Shown: positions 21,769 through 33,626 of the stretch, piece by piece
How positions within the stretch are numbered: position 1 is the stretch's first letter
Layout of the letters: every line of letters starts with the position of its first letter
Assembly: GCA_002118135.1 (NCBI GenBank)
Contig: BDIU01000287.1
Span: forward strand, 310,001 to 374,000
DNA length: 64,000 bases
Direction: 5' to 3'
DNA from: Trebouxia sp. TZW2008
Lineage: Eukaryota > Chlorophyta > Trebouxiophyceae > Trebouxiales > Trebouxiaceae
Notes under the pieces: generated by a model
Databases searched by the model: none
What the model saw: only the letters and a program-made list of their open reading frames with translations
Told to the model about the DNA's origin: nothing
Translations under genes and position numbers: made by a program

Positions 21769-22395
21769 GCTGCAAGCAGCTTGGCTCTTCATGCCTATCA
21801 AATGGCTGCTTGAGCCAGCAATACCAACGAATGCTGCGTACTGACCGACTGGTCACCATGTATACATTACTAGTATGACTGTTTCAAGTTCAACATGCTT
21901 GTCTGCTTCTCATGACTGCAATGTCTTCTGAAGTTCTTTCTGCTTGGAAAATGGCAACAGATCTAGGCTAGCTAGCATAAGTGCTTGCAGTCAGGGGAGA
22001 CCTCTGCAAAGAGGCATCCTGCGTAACATTTTGACTGTCTGCATCCTGGAGGACCTAGGTATCCCAGATTCTTGTAAGACTTCTGCATTTCATGACCATG
22101 GATCACACTTGCAACTTGGAACGCTGCTGTAATTTTGAGTTGATGATGATGATGTCTGCAAGGCCTCTAGAGATTTTGCGGTGTCCTGAAAAGTCTTGTA
22201 GCTATGCATTCAAGCGTTGTAGCAGACAGAGCTGGTACAAAGTTGCGTTGCGTTTCCTTGCTTCTCCTTGCAAGGTTTGGGGGGCGTCTGTTAGATTGTC
22301 TGTCTGTCCGTAGCACTTGACGTTTGGTCTTCGATGCGCCGTTGAACTCCTGCCATTGCTGCGTTAAAGCCGCGCGCGATCGCCAACAAGAAGGT
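21769..22395. other. Intergenic, UBE2C 3' region and TRM82 promoter
   Basis: 627 bp. TGTAAT near 22128 may be the UBE2C poly(A) signal. The last 60 bp before the TRM82 start are CpG-rich (gccgcgcgcgatcgcc). No additional gene seen. Confidence 0.5.
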
Positions 22396-25300
22396 ATGGC
22401 ACCAAAGCGTCAGAACAAGAAGCAGAAGAGTTCGCAGCAGAAGCAGACTGCTTTGCAGCATCGGCCCGACCCTTCAGTTGCTTGCTTTGCTTTGCATTCT
22501 AGCGGCGACTTCGTAGCGGTAGCTGTCGGAGGAGTAGTCAGGATAAACCGAATCAGGCATGCACATTTCAGCGAGCATTGCCTTTCATGCATCCTCTCAA
22601 CCAATGAGTTCATCATTCCTGCTATTCAGGGATGCTTCCGCAGCAGACCAAGTTACCCACAACCATGCAGCACCAATCAGGGCTGTCTCGTTTGATGCCA
22701 GTGACAAGTTCTTGTCAGCAGGAGACGAGAAAGTCTTGAACGTCTGGGACACAACTTCTTGGAAGCAGCTGCAGTCCATGTGCGCTGAATGCTTCTGCTT
22801 TGACTCTGTACATGTGCATATGCAAACGTCTATGCATGCAAACATATGTACCTGCACACCTACCCTCAATTCATTTGTGTCTTTGGGCTGTGACTGATGA
22901 CATGACATGCAGACAGTCCCCGAAGAAGATCACTGCAGCAATTTTCAGTAACGATGGCAGCTCTGCCATATTTGCCGACAAGTTTGGCGATGTTTTGACA
23001 GCCAATTTGCAACCCAACATATCTCCCCAAACAGAACGTCCAGCTGTGCCTCTGTTGGGGCACTTGTGCAGCATCATCACGTCTTTGGCCTTTTCACCTG
23101 ATGGCAAACATCTTGTCAGCACTGATCAGGACTGCAAAGTACGCATCAGTACAATGCCAAATCAGCTCCACAAGGTGAGGCGCCCAGCTATACGTTCTTG
23201 GGTCAGAAAGCCTTGTTTGTATTTGCTTTTCAAACACAATTGCGAGGCAGACTTGAAATTGAGCAACTAGGTACACACGTACGCATCAGCCTTTGCGCAA
23301 ATCTGTCAGAAGCGGTCTTGAATTCAACTGGACATGCAAGGCACACACAGCATGAAGCCTGGCATCATTGCAACCTGTGCTTTGATGCAACCACCAACTT
23401 TTTGCACCATCCCAGGCTGCTTCTACTCACACAGGCTCCCATGATGCGCTTGACGGCATAAAGTTTTCTTTGCCATTTCAACCTGCTTGTTGATCCTGCT
23501 GTGCTGACTTATGCTGCAGGGCGCACATTCAATTCAGAGCATTTGCATGGGCCACAAGAACTTTGCAAAGTGTTGTGCCTTTCTCACCAAGAAAGGTGCT
23601 GAGCCGCTTCTCCTATCTGGCGGAGGAGATAGCACCATCAGGTGATGCTTTTGCAGCTGGCTCATTTGTACAGCTCACCATTAATGCTATGCCAGTGCCT
23701 GTATCCTACACAGGCAAACCAGAAGTAGCTGCACAAATTTGCTCATTAAAGTGATCATGAATGAGTACACCACAGACTGTCCAGTAGGTGCAAGCAACTT
23801 GTTGCAGGCGCAGCAGTGACAGTGCCAGATTGCGACAGATTGTGCAAGTGCTATGTCACTTTGTACACAGAATGCCTCGGGCTTCAGCCATGCACACTGT
23901 ATTGGCTACAAACACAGTTTTCTCCTGCTTGGTACATGGTCTTGATGCATGTGCCAAGCAAGACACCACCTGACAGCATGCTTGGCTTCAGCAGGTCATG
24001 GCAATACCAAGATGGCAAGCAGCTAGACTGCTACACATGTACATCACCAGATGACCAGGATGATGTACCCAGCAATGCATCAACTTCATCAATCACTATC
24101 TACCAACATAGTGTGTGCTTGGCTTGGCAGGTCATGGCAATACCTAGGCGGCAAGCAGTTGGACTGCTTCACATGTTCAGAACCAGATGCTCAAGATGAT
24201 GCACCTGGCAATGCACCTGTTTCATTGGTCACTGGTGTGTCAGCTGATGGCGGTGTGCCAGCTGCTTCTGCAACGGCGCAGAGCGATGCAGAAAGGCAGG
24301 ACTTGGGCGATGAAGATGATGCTGACATGGGTACGCAACAACAGCACAGTACAAGTTGCCTGTGACTTGTCAGCAGGACATGGACATGTCAGATGCACTC
24401 AAGAGAGCTTCTGCAAGCAGCAGCATAAAATAGCACATGACTGCTTCCAGAGCTTTGTGGTCCAGCGTGAACTGTGCATGGCATCAGCAGCGCATCATCA
24501 GAGTGTTGCCTGATATCAACCTGGTGTGCAACGCTGCTTTGGGTGCTGCTCAGCCTAGCAGAAATGCCGCTGATGGCAGCAATCCCACAGATGCTGATGA
24601 TCATCTTCTCTTGTCTCGAGTCTTGCGTATGCAGTGTCCAGCACCTTGCAGCCATGTCATGCGCACTGCTGCTGCAGGTGCTGCTCAGTCAAGCAGTGCT
24701 AAAGCAGATGGCGGAAGTGTCCTTGATGGTTTTGCTGCAGATGCAATCAACAACGCGCCAGATGAAGACTGCAATGCTGCTGCAGGTGCTGGTCAGCCAA
24801 GCAGTGCAGCAGATGGCAGCATTGCCACAGCTGCTGATGGTGCTGCTGCAGACGCATCCAACAATGAGGAAGATGATAGTACAATGCTGCTGCAGGTGCT
24901 GCTCAGCCAAGCAATGCAGCAAATGGCAGCATCCCTACAGTTGCTGATGGTCATCTTCTCTCGTGTCCAGTCTTGCACAGGCACCCTCTAGCATTTTGCA
25001 GGCATGTAATGTGCAACGCTGCTGCAGGTGCTGCTCAACCAAGCAGTGATGCCGCTGATGGCAGTTATTCAACAGACACATCTGACAACGGGCCAGATGA
25101 GGACTGCAATGCTGCTGCAGGTGCTGCTCAGCCAAGCAGTGATGCAGCAGATGGCAGCAATGCCACAGCTGGTGCTGGCGCTGCTGCAGATGCATCTGAC
25201 CGTGAAGCAGATGAAGGAAGCGAACCTGATGAAGAAGCTGATGGGGAAGCTCAGATGCCAGGAGCAGCTACAGCAGGAGGCAATGCACAGCAGGCTGTGC

Positions 25301-27756
25301 TGTCCATCAGTGCTCACAGCGACGGGTACAGATGCTGCTCTTGCCTGTCTCTTCTGTTGCATCTGTTCTGTTGCATCTGTTCTGTTGCATCTGTTCTGTC
25401 GCATCTGTTCTGTTGCATATGTTCTGTTGCATCTGTTCTGTTGTATCTGTTCTGTTGCACCAACAAGCAGCTCCCAGCTCAGACCACCCTTGCCTGCAAA
25501 CAGGTTGTTTTGTTTTGCATCTCATGAGGTTATCACATGAATTGCAAGCTTCTATCATTTTGGGCTGGACATAGTCTGGGATTTGCCACAATGGTGCTGT
25601 GAAGTGCTGAGAGTCTTTGCGCACTTCCCAATGTCACTTGCAGTACATGGCTGTTCTGCTTCATGCTGCAGTTCAACTCAGTAACAGCAATTGAGCAGGT
25701 GAATCATGGTGGCTTGCTGGTCTACAGCAGCAGCAGCGTTTACCAGAAAAAGCACCTGAGCAGGTTGGTTCTGCTGGCTTGCAGGTGTACAGTAGCAGCA
25801 GCAGTTGAAGGCAGAGACACTATTCTCATACTATACTGTGACACCCAGTCAGGCAAGCTATCACACCAACAAGACTTGCAGCTCCCTGGAGTCACCCTCC
25901 CAACACAGGTACAGTAACCTCTTTTTAAGGACAATTCTGATGTAAGTACACCATTGGTAACCAATCACTGCATTCTGACTGCAGTGGTCTTTCTGAGTAA
26001 GGACAATTCAGTGCAAGGACAAACCTCCTTGGTTACCAAAGCAGTTGTTACAAAAAAAGTTTACTGTATTGTGGCATTTGTTGGGCTTCTGTACTGCTGT
26101 CCAAGGTGCGCTTCTGTACTGCTGTCCAAGGTGAAGTACAGGACAGCCAGCTGGCATATTGCAACAGAAGCATGATGCAGAGCATGCCAGGTATGCCTGT
26201 CATATGTCAAGCTTTGTTGATAATCCCAATGCTAGCTCTGTCTTACTTACAGGCAAAGCTGCCTTTTTTGAGGGCACTCACTTGAAATCAGGAGATCGCT
26301 CCAGCATTTGAAGCCACAAAGCTGCTTGCTTGCTTGCTTACTTGCTTGCTTGCCTGCTTGCTTGCTGCCTGCACATCATCTTCAGAATGACACCAGACGT
26401 CCATCAGTCTGCTGGCACTTGGAGATGCCAATGCATTGCTTTGAGCCTTCCTGATTTCAACCATCAGGCTGCCTAGCTCTTAAGCTGCCAGACTCTCAGG
26501 CCTGCATGTAAGACTTATCACGCTGTGCAGGTCCAATTTGATACCGAAGGGCGGCTGTGGGCAGTTGGTGGACCTTTGCCAGGCACAGAGCATGCAGTCT
26601 GCATAGGAGTGGCAAGCCTCACCAACAACACCTCACACAAGCAGGTAATCTGCCATTGTATAACAGGAATCAAGATGGTCACATCCCATGCTGCAGGCAA
26701 GTCATGTGCTTCAGACAACACTCTTTCAAAGCGTACATCTCACTGGGCTCATAAGCAAAGGCTTACGCCTGCTGTATGCTGGAACATGAAGGTAGCGCAG
26801 CAATCCAGAAACAGTCTGTCTGGTTTGTCCTGATCCGCATTGTACTTTTGATGTGCCACCTGCGCAGTAAGTGTAGCTTGTTTCAGCACTCACTATCATG
26901 CCTGTCTTCCAAATGCGCTGTAGTTGACTTCGAAAGCATATGATCTGCTGCACTCTGATTGTGGCTTGCACAAATGACAGTGAATACACTTGCCCTGATA
27001 TACAAAGTCTTGCTCACATTGTCCTGCACAATTTGAGTATGGGTCCTGTGCTGTTGGATTGGCTGCAGATCATGCAAGTGATTGCGGCGTATTTCGCATA
27101 CAGCAACTTGGCTTTGGACGCGTTTCCCTGGAAATTGCATGACATCTGTAGGCCATCGCGCAAGAGGCATATTTGAAGTGTCGTGTTGATGAAATGTGCA
27201 GTGGCAGTCAGATGACTCAGTGCTGCCTGAAGATGTGAAAGTAGCTCTGGAGACCAGAGAAGCAGGTAGCAATGATTTGGACCCTGCATCAGCTGCAGCA
27301 AAAGACCAGCAGCAGGTATTGCCCCTCATTTAGACACCATTCGTTCACTCATGCTAAACATGTTCTAGACAGGCTCAGCAGGCCCAGCTAAATGCATACT
27401 GCAGCAATCATCTGTGTCCAACCAGTGCGGTCCTGTCTCACATATAGGCATCATGGTAATCCCAACGGGGCCTGCACTCAACATCAAGTACAGGCATGAC
27501 AAATTTGCGCTGATGGTACTGTTGTGCGACTGCTTGGGGGCACTGATCTTGAGTCTGTTCATGCATATCACAAATCTTGTCACAGTCAATGCTGCGTACA
27601 CGATCATCAGGTGCAAGACAACCATTTTGTAAGGTTGAATTTGTAACAATCTGCCCATTTCCGTTTCAGGTGAATCAGCAGCTCAGGAAACGAGTGTATT
27701 CTGATGCTGAGAGACACGCGCGCAAGAAGAACCGCAATGATATGAAGAACACATGA
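22396..27756 (+). CDS. TRM82: TRM82/WDR4, WD40 subunit of tRNA (guanine-N7) methyltransferase
   Basis: Ten exons: 22396-22556, 22630-22779, 22913-23174, 23520-23641, 24131-24330, 25121-25309, 25793-25908, 26531-26644, 27202-27315 and 27670-27756; about 504 residues. The basic N-terminus MAPKRQNKKQK is followed by WD repeats: APIRAVSFDASDKFLSAGDE with VLNVWDT, then ITAAIFSNDGSSAIFADKFG (the FADKFGDV signature), LLGHLCSIITSLAFSPDGKH, and MGHKNFAKCCAFL with LLLSGGGDSTIRSWQY. An acidic Ala/Asp/Glu-rich insert (about residues 255-345) precedes the last blades (AVEGRDTILILYCDTQSG, FDTEGRLWAVGG). The basic C-terminus ends RKKNRNDMKNT. WDR4 stabilises METTL1/Trm8 for m7G46 in tRNA. Intron 1 has a GC donor (cag|gcatgc). 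The exon 2 donor (gtgcgc) and exon 6 donor (gtgctc) are weak, so those joins are provisional. Confidence 0.9.
23985..24200 (+). repeat. Duplicated acceptor and exon start, TRM82 exon 5
   Basis: The exon 5 start at 24131 (ggcag|gtcatggcaatac) has a near-identical copy at 23995 (agcag|gtcatggcaatac). They share 65 following bases encoding RSWQY-GKQLDC-TC. The copies are 136 bp apart, not a multiple of three. The upstream copy leads to a stop, so 24131 is taken as the productive site. Confidence 0.85.
24530..25210 (+). repeat. Six-copy acceptor/exon-start array at TRM82 exon 6
   Basis: Consensus acceptors gctgctgcag|gtgctg occur before positions 24678, 24786, 24896, 25028 and 25121, plus a copy without AG near 24548. 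Each is followed by cagccaagcagt and a gcagatggcagc-like segment, encoding GA(A/G)QPSS-AADGS. The last two acceptors (25028 and 25121) are 93 bp apart, so both keep the frame into the rest of exon 6. Confidence 0.88.
25350..25468 (+). repeat. 14-bp minisatellite
   Basis: About eight units of tgttctgttgcatc, in the intron after TRM82 exon 6. Confidence 0.92.
25914..26052 (-). repeat. Dispersed repeat family R1, copy C (inverted)
   Basis: The reverse complement reads gtaacaactgctttggtaac, then ttgtccttactcag, then gtcagaatgcagtgattggt, ending aaaaagaggttac. It begins 5 bp after the donor of TRM82 exon 7. Confidence 0.78.
26318..26372 (+). repeat. (TTGC)n microsatellite
   Basis: Run of gcttgcttgcttacttgctt with few interruptions, in the intron before TRM82 exon 8. 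Confidence 0.92.
27365..27430 (+). repeat. Dispersed repeat family R2, copy 1
   Basis: A 60-bp element beginning CTAGACAGGCTCAGCAGGCC and continuing cagcta, with gcagcaatca near its end. It starts 50 bp after the donor of TRM82 exon 9. Other copies are at 39049-39107 and, inverted, 41972-42034. Confidence 0.85.
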
Positions 27757-28443
27757 TGCTGAGGTTTCACACACAAGTCTGCAGCTTGCAACACCGCGTG
27801 CAACCTGAGCTTTGTCAGGATCATCTGCAGATTGCTATTGTCATGCTGCAGTTGTGGCGCACAGCAGCATCTGTAGCAAGGGGGCAGCCATTTGCATGCA
27901 AGTGTTGACTGCTGTACAAGGCTGCCTTGCCTTGAACAAGGTTTATGTCTGCCTTGCAGAACTTGCTCTGATGCGGAGATGACGCACTAGCACATGGCTG
28001 CCCCTTCGCACACCCTCATCTTGCGTTTCTAAGCACAATCTACTGTCCCAAGCAAGTTTCATCCTAGCCCGCGTAAATTCCACCATCTTCTGAAATTAGC
28101 TTTGGTGCAAACAATGGGTCGATACATTCCTGCAGGTTTGCTGCAACGCGCATGATAAGGTCCTCTGCTCCACAAAATTGTAGCCGCTCAAATTTTTGTA
28201 AACCTCCTCTGCAGAATCTGATGCAACAGGATGCAGACTACCTCGCCTTGGGTGCCACAGCTGACTACACAAACACGGCAAAGCTTGTCTATCTTCTATG
28301 CTGCATAAAGGGGAACAGAGAACAGGAGCAAAAGCTCAAGAAGACTGCTTGCTAGAGAGGAGGGAAGTGAATTGGGGTGTACGCAGTCAAGGGTGACATG
28401 CATGACTGCTAGCTTGGGCTGGTCTGCCAAAAGTTGGCGCCAC
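27757..28443. other. Tail-to-tail intergenic region
   Basis: Between the TRM82 stop (+) and the H2B stop (-). No gene or repeat recognised. Confidence 0.5.
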
Positions 28444-29233
<790 letters not shown>

Positions 29234-29250
29234 GTTGCTCTACGGATGGA

Positions 29251-29454
29251 GCTCGCGGTGCCCAGTCTATTGCTTGTTTTGGAGAGGCTGGGCAGGAGCT
29301 AGGCCAGCAGAACGAAGAAGAAGCTGCTATAACGCCCGCTCAATTGCAGATTCAGCCCATACTGGCATGTGCGCAACAGATCTTCAGACATGCCATAAAC
29401 GGCGCCAGACCAGATGGAAGAGTTGACTTGACTCTGTACAAGACACGGTCATGA
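29251..29454 (+). CDS. Possible exon of an unrecognised gene divergent from H2B
   Basis: An open segment ends at a TGA at 29452-29454 and reads NEEEAAITPAQLQIQPILAC, then QQIFRHAINGARPDGRVDLT and LYKTRS. The composition looks like real protein and unlike the flanks. There is no in-frame ATG between the H2B start codon and this segment; the only upstream in-frame methionine (29032) would place the start antisense within the H2B gene. It may therefore be a terminal exon whose start was not found. Confidence 0.3.
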   Translation, partial: ARGAQSIACFGEAGQELGQQNEEEAAITPAQLQIQPILACAQQIFRHAINGARPDGRVDLTLYKTRS

Positions 29455-29705
29455 TCAGTTCGTAAGCTAAGGCAGGTCAGTAGAGCTGGTACCACCTGCG
29501 CTGTTGTAGTGATTCAAATATGTGACACTATAGCCTACACGTACTGTACGGCTGAATCAGATGTGTGTGCTGATAAAGAATGGGTCAAGCATTTCTGCGT
29601 TCTTGCTCTGGAAATAAAAGCACAAGGTGGACCTTCGACTTTTGCTTAACATGTCAGCAACAGGACTGGTTGACAACAAATCGGACTGTCATATCAGCGA
29701 ATGGG

Positions 29706-32700
29706 TTAATCTGCAACAATGCGACTTAGAGCTTCCACAAGCTGTCTGATGTTGCCTTTGACTTTGCTATCCCCAGTCAACACACCAACGTCACCAGTAA
29801 TGCCCTCAATGTGCTCAAGCGTGCGTGTTAGGGTGACAACAGATTCTCGCAAAGCCTTGACATTCTCCTCTGTCAGTACCTGCAGCAACAGCAGGCACTT
29901 TTGGACGCAAGAATAGTCAATAAACGGCGCACAGATGCATAACGGCAATTGACCCAGTGCTTAGCAGATACCCCAGTCGTCTGATACCTGAGTGCTTGCA
30001 TCCAAACCCATCACGAACACAGGCTGCAATAGCCAATATGTGGTGCAGCCAGTGAACAACCATACTCTCCGTTCCAGTGGTTGATACTCTCAATTGCTTG
30101 CGTACTTGGTATAATGTGTTGGCGCCACGTATTGCGTACTCCATAGTTTGCACTGCTTCTCGGTGGTCCATACTCTCAAATACCATGTATTGCACACTAC
30201 GTACTGGATATTGAGTATTACGTATGTTGAGTCGGTGCAGCAGAGTTTGACTACATTGTATCTGCATTTCCGGAGGGGTTGTATTTGCCTCAGCAGCTGT
30301 CGTCAAATGCAGTGTACATGCACAGTGTATGACCAGGTATGCCCCTTTCAAACGATCAAACATGAAAACCATCTTGTCGCTGGCAGCAAGTCATATGCCA
30401 CTACGTCAACATGTTGCACGGTAAGTATTGGAGATGTGACAGGTCACAAATACATCAGACTAGTCATGCGGTGCCTGCTGTTGCAACAGCTTAGTAAGAA
30501 AGGCACATACACAGCCTACCCTCAGGGCTTGTGCATGCTAAAAAGATTGAAGCCTTCCATTTCAGCGCAAATCTGCTGTGAGCTCGTTCCCTGACATAGC
30601 ATGACCACTACAATAACTTCTCATTGTAACGACTGCTTTGGTTCCCAAGAAACTTGTCCTTACAGCAAACTGTGCTTACTCAGAGGTACGGCTGCATTCA
30701 GAATGCAGTGATTGATTTGCAATTGTGCTGTCCTGACATCAAGATGGTCCCTACATTGAGTGTTTGTAAAAAGGGAACTTACTGTATGCTGGTGAAACAA
30801 GGACATTGCAGGCAAGATGTACCTCAGTCTGAAGATTGTGAATGTCGGTGGCAGCCTCTGATGCAGACTTGGTGAGGGCTTCCAAGTTGCCCACCAAGTT
30901 GCCTTGCCTCAGCTCATTCAGCAGTGGCGTGATCTGCAGGCACAGCGCAGAGTCAACTGATCATAACTAGATACATATTGACTGTCATAGGGACCCAGTA
31001 AAGGCTCATGCTTGTACCCGTATTGGCTCAATGCGTACAGTATGCACTGAAGTCCTCGCTGCACATGGATTCCTAGGCACTGCAATTTGACACACTGCGT
31101 GCTGAAATGATGGCTCTCATATGCTTGTGTGTGTTGCAGGAGCACTCAAGACATCCATCAATGGCACCTCATGCATTATGTAGGGTTGAAGCTGTATTCC
31201 GGCATGTTGCGTGTAGCAAAGAGACGTCGCAGATTATGGTCTGAAGTCATCTTTTTGAGAGATGTGCACACATGCTGTTGCAGCAGTCTGATCCACTCCG
31301 CAATTGGTCCATTTGTTTGGGATGAGATGCCAGGCTGCCCCTGTAGACAGAGGCTCCTGTTATGACGCCTGCCGGCATAGATTGTTCATTTTTCTCTGGG
31401 ATTAGCTACAAAGAGGTGAACAGCACGTCTGCATGAGGTAGGTGGTCAAGACCAAACAGCACGTGTGCTCAAAGCTGACCTCATCAACCAGCTTGACACC
31501 GTTTTCCAGAAGCGGCCTGGCGTCTTCAATGGCAGCTGTGGCTGTCTCAGCGGCATCAAACACCTTGCTGAGGCCATTTGAATCCATCTGGCGGGCAATT
31601 TTGGTGCAGATGTATACCAGATCATCCAGTGCAACACCTACACCCAGTATCTGCCATAGTCTATGTTTCCTCAATGGCCAGACAAGTTCACACAGTCTGG
31701 GTTTCAGCAGTGAATCATGACAATGCACAATGCTGTTTGATGAGATGTACAAGCAAGCTGCAAATTTGTGCTGTGGTCCTGAGTAAGCTGCCTTGAAACA
31801 AGGCAACTGGCTAGGCAAGGCGTACAAGGCGCTTGGATGAAGCCTGGGTTGCCTGCCTTGTCATGTTAGGACGTCTGCTGCAACATACGAGTCAGTATTT
31901 GCCCTACAGTGTGATACCTGGCTGCCCTCTGATGTGGCCATCTCTGCAAACCACTTTGCCCTCCTCTTCACATCCAGGCGAGGTTGGGCTGGCCTGCATG
32001 CGCCATCCCTCACTCACAGTCAATGCCCTTTGGTCATGAAGTGTACTTCTAGCCAAGCAACGTACATGCACTGTCTGACAGAGCAAAAGGCAGATTGGTC
32101 GCCAAAACAGGAAATTGCAGCAACACAGTGACTGCATGTCCAAGTACAGTAGCTTGCTCAGGCTTTTGCATGCACACGGTTCTGCAAAGTTGTGGCTACA
32201 AGAGACCATGAGACATACAACAAAGCAAGGACAGACACAAGGCTCCAACGGTCGATGCCAAGCAGCTAGCCAAATCGTGCTGCTCAAACACAAAACACTT
32301 TCAGCATGACAGGAACATGCAAGGCTATGGTATACGTTGACATCAAGCAGTTGGTATCTACCTTGTACTCAGGGATGGGCAACTGAGGGGTGATGTCAAT
32401 CAGAGACTCAGCAATGAGACCAGACTGGTTGGCCTCAATCAAGGAGTTGCGAGGAATGACAGTGGTAGGCTCCTTGATCTCCACTAGTACGTTGACTTGC
32501 TGAAGGCTGGGCTGCACACTAAGCACACTGCCCACAGGGACCCCTCGTATCTGCACACACACACAGGCTCATGCACACCTTGCACAGCTGCACAAATATC
32601 TTTCACAGCCATCCAATGGCTGATTCATTCAGACTTATTGACCCATGAACGACACATGCCCCACACCCAAGCTGCATTGGGAAGCACTTGCTGTTTACAA

Positions 32701-33626
32701 CAGACATCAAAAGTGCAAACTCTTGAGCAGACACTTTGTACAGCAGACAACACAACTTGTGTTCTGTGACGGCACGCATGACTCAAATGTGCCCGTGATG
32801 GTGTCATCTAAATGCCAGCCAGCTCACAACCAGCAGCATGACGTTTAGAGGCTGCAATTACAGGCGATGCATGTGGTATCGGAAGTTGTGTTGTCTGCTG
32901 TATAAAATGTTTTGTTGCAGCCTCAATTGTAGCTAGCAAAGCTTACCCTCACAGGTGTACCAGTGGAGATGCCACAAGCCAGGGGGAACTCCAGCACAGC
33001 CTGCAGCAACAGCTGAAAGGACTCAGCATCGCCTGAGCCACTGCACACAGTATCGCTCGCATTACACTGTGCATAGGTGTGCATTAGGTCTGAGCCATGC
33101 TGCCATGCTCTGATGCATTACTCTCACATACCATTTCAGCATTTACCTGGTATCCCTTGCCACGCTTGCCTAATTGGCCTCCTCTTGCCCAAGTGATGAG
33201 CATCAGGGCAAAGCCTGCGCTTCAAGAAGTTTTGCTTGCAGTGCTTGAGCTGGTGACTTGCTGCAAATGCCTGCGAGAAGATATCATACCAATGCCAGCA
33301 AAGATAAACATCCCAACTCCACCCTCCCATAGAGAAGATTTCCCAAGGCCAAAATCTCGCAGCGGCCGTATGAGTTTGGTGAAAAAGTTGGTCTTTTCAG
33401 GACCTTCCCTTTGACTTTGTGGCCTTGCTGCTGCTTGTGTGAAAGTTGCACGTCTCCTGGCACGCGATACATCTGGACGATAGTGCTTGCTGCATGTACT
33501 GAAAGGCTGAACGTAGAGGTGAGGGAGCACAGGGCGCCTGATTGGGCAAAGCTGCTGATTGAGTGAGCCGTGTGGTTTGACGACGCGCGTTTGGAGAAAA
33601 TGTCCACAGCTGCCAACAGGGCCCAT
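29706..33626 (-). CDS. TGD2: TGD2-like MCE-domain protein of the chloroplast inner envelope
   Basis: Eight exons: 33290-33626, 33147-33214, 32947-33000, 32362-32550, 31918-31993, 31480-31637, 30823-30933 and 29706-29879; 388 residues (plant TGD2 is of similar size). An Arg/Ser-rich N-terminus (SRARRRATFTQAAARP) suits a transit peptide. SSLWEGGVGMFIFAGIGFAL then MLITWARGG is the single membrane span. The MCE domain follows: AVLEFPLACGISTGTPV, RIRGVPVGSVLSVQPSL, VIPRNSLIEANQSGLIAESL with IDITPQLPIPE. The helical C-terminal region has GKVVCRDGHIRGQPG, LDDLVYICTKIARQMDSNG and LTRTLEHIEGITGDVGVLTG. TGD2 oligomerises as the substrate-binding part of the TGD1/2/3 ABC importer, which moves ER-derived lipid into plastids. 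The intron between the last two exons carries repeat R1 copy B. Confidence 0.93.
30623..30770 (+). repeat. Dispersed repeat family R1, copy B
   Basis: Matches copy A (tgtaacgactgctttggttc, cttgtccttac, gcttactcagagg, gaatgcagtgattg). It lies antisense within the TGD2 intron between exons 7 and 8. Confidence 0.78.

Noticed and set aside
22559..22897. Plus-strand ORF as a separate WD40 gene
   Set aside because: Its coding part is exon 2 of TRM82; its N-terminal part is the GC-AG intron.
24437..24991. Upstream Ala/Asp-rich ORF as an additional TRM82 exon
   Set aside because: It consists of decayed copies of the exon 6 junction with frame changes; kept as an array rather than as coding sequence.
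30000..30250. Short gtattgcgtact-like repeats in a TGD2 intron
   Set aside because: Matches are too short and irregular to define a unit by eye.
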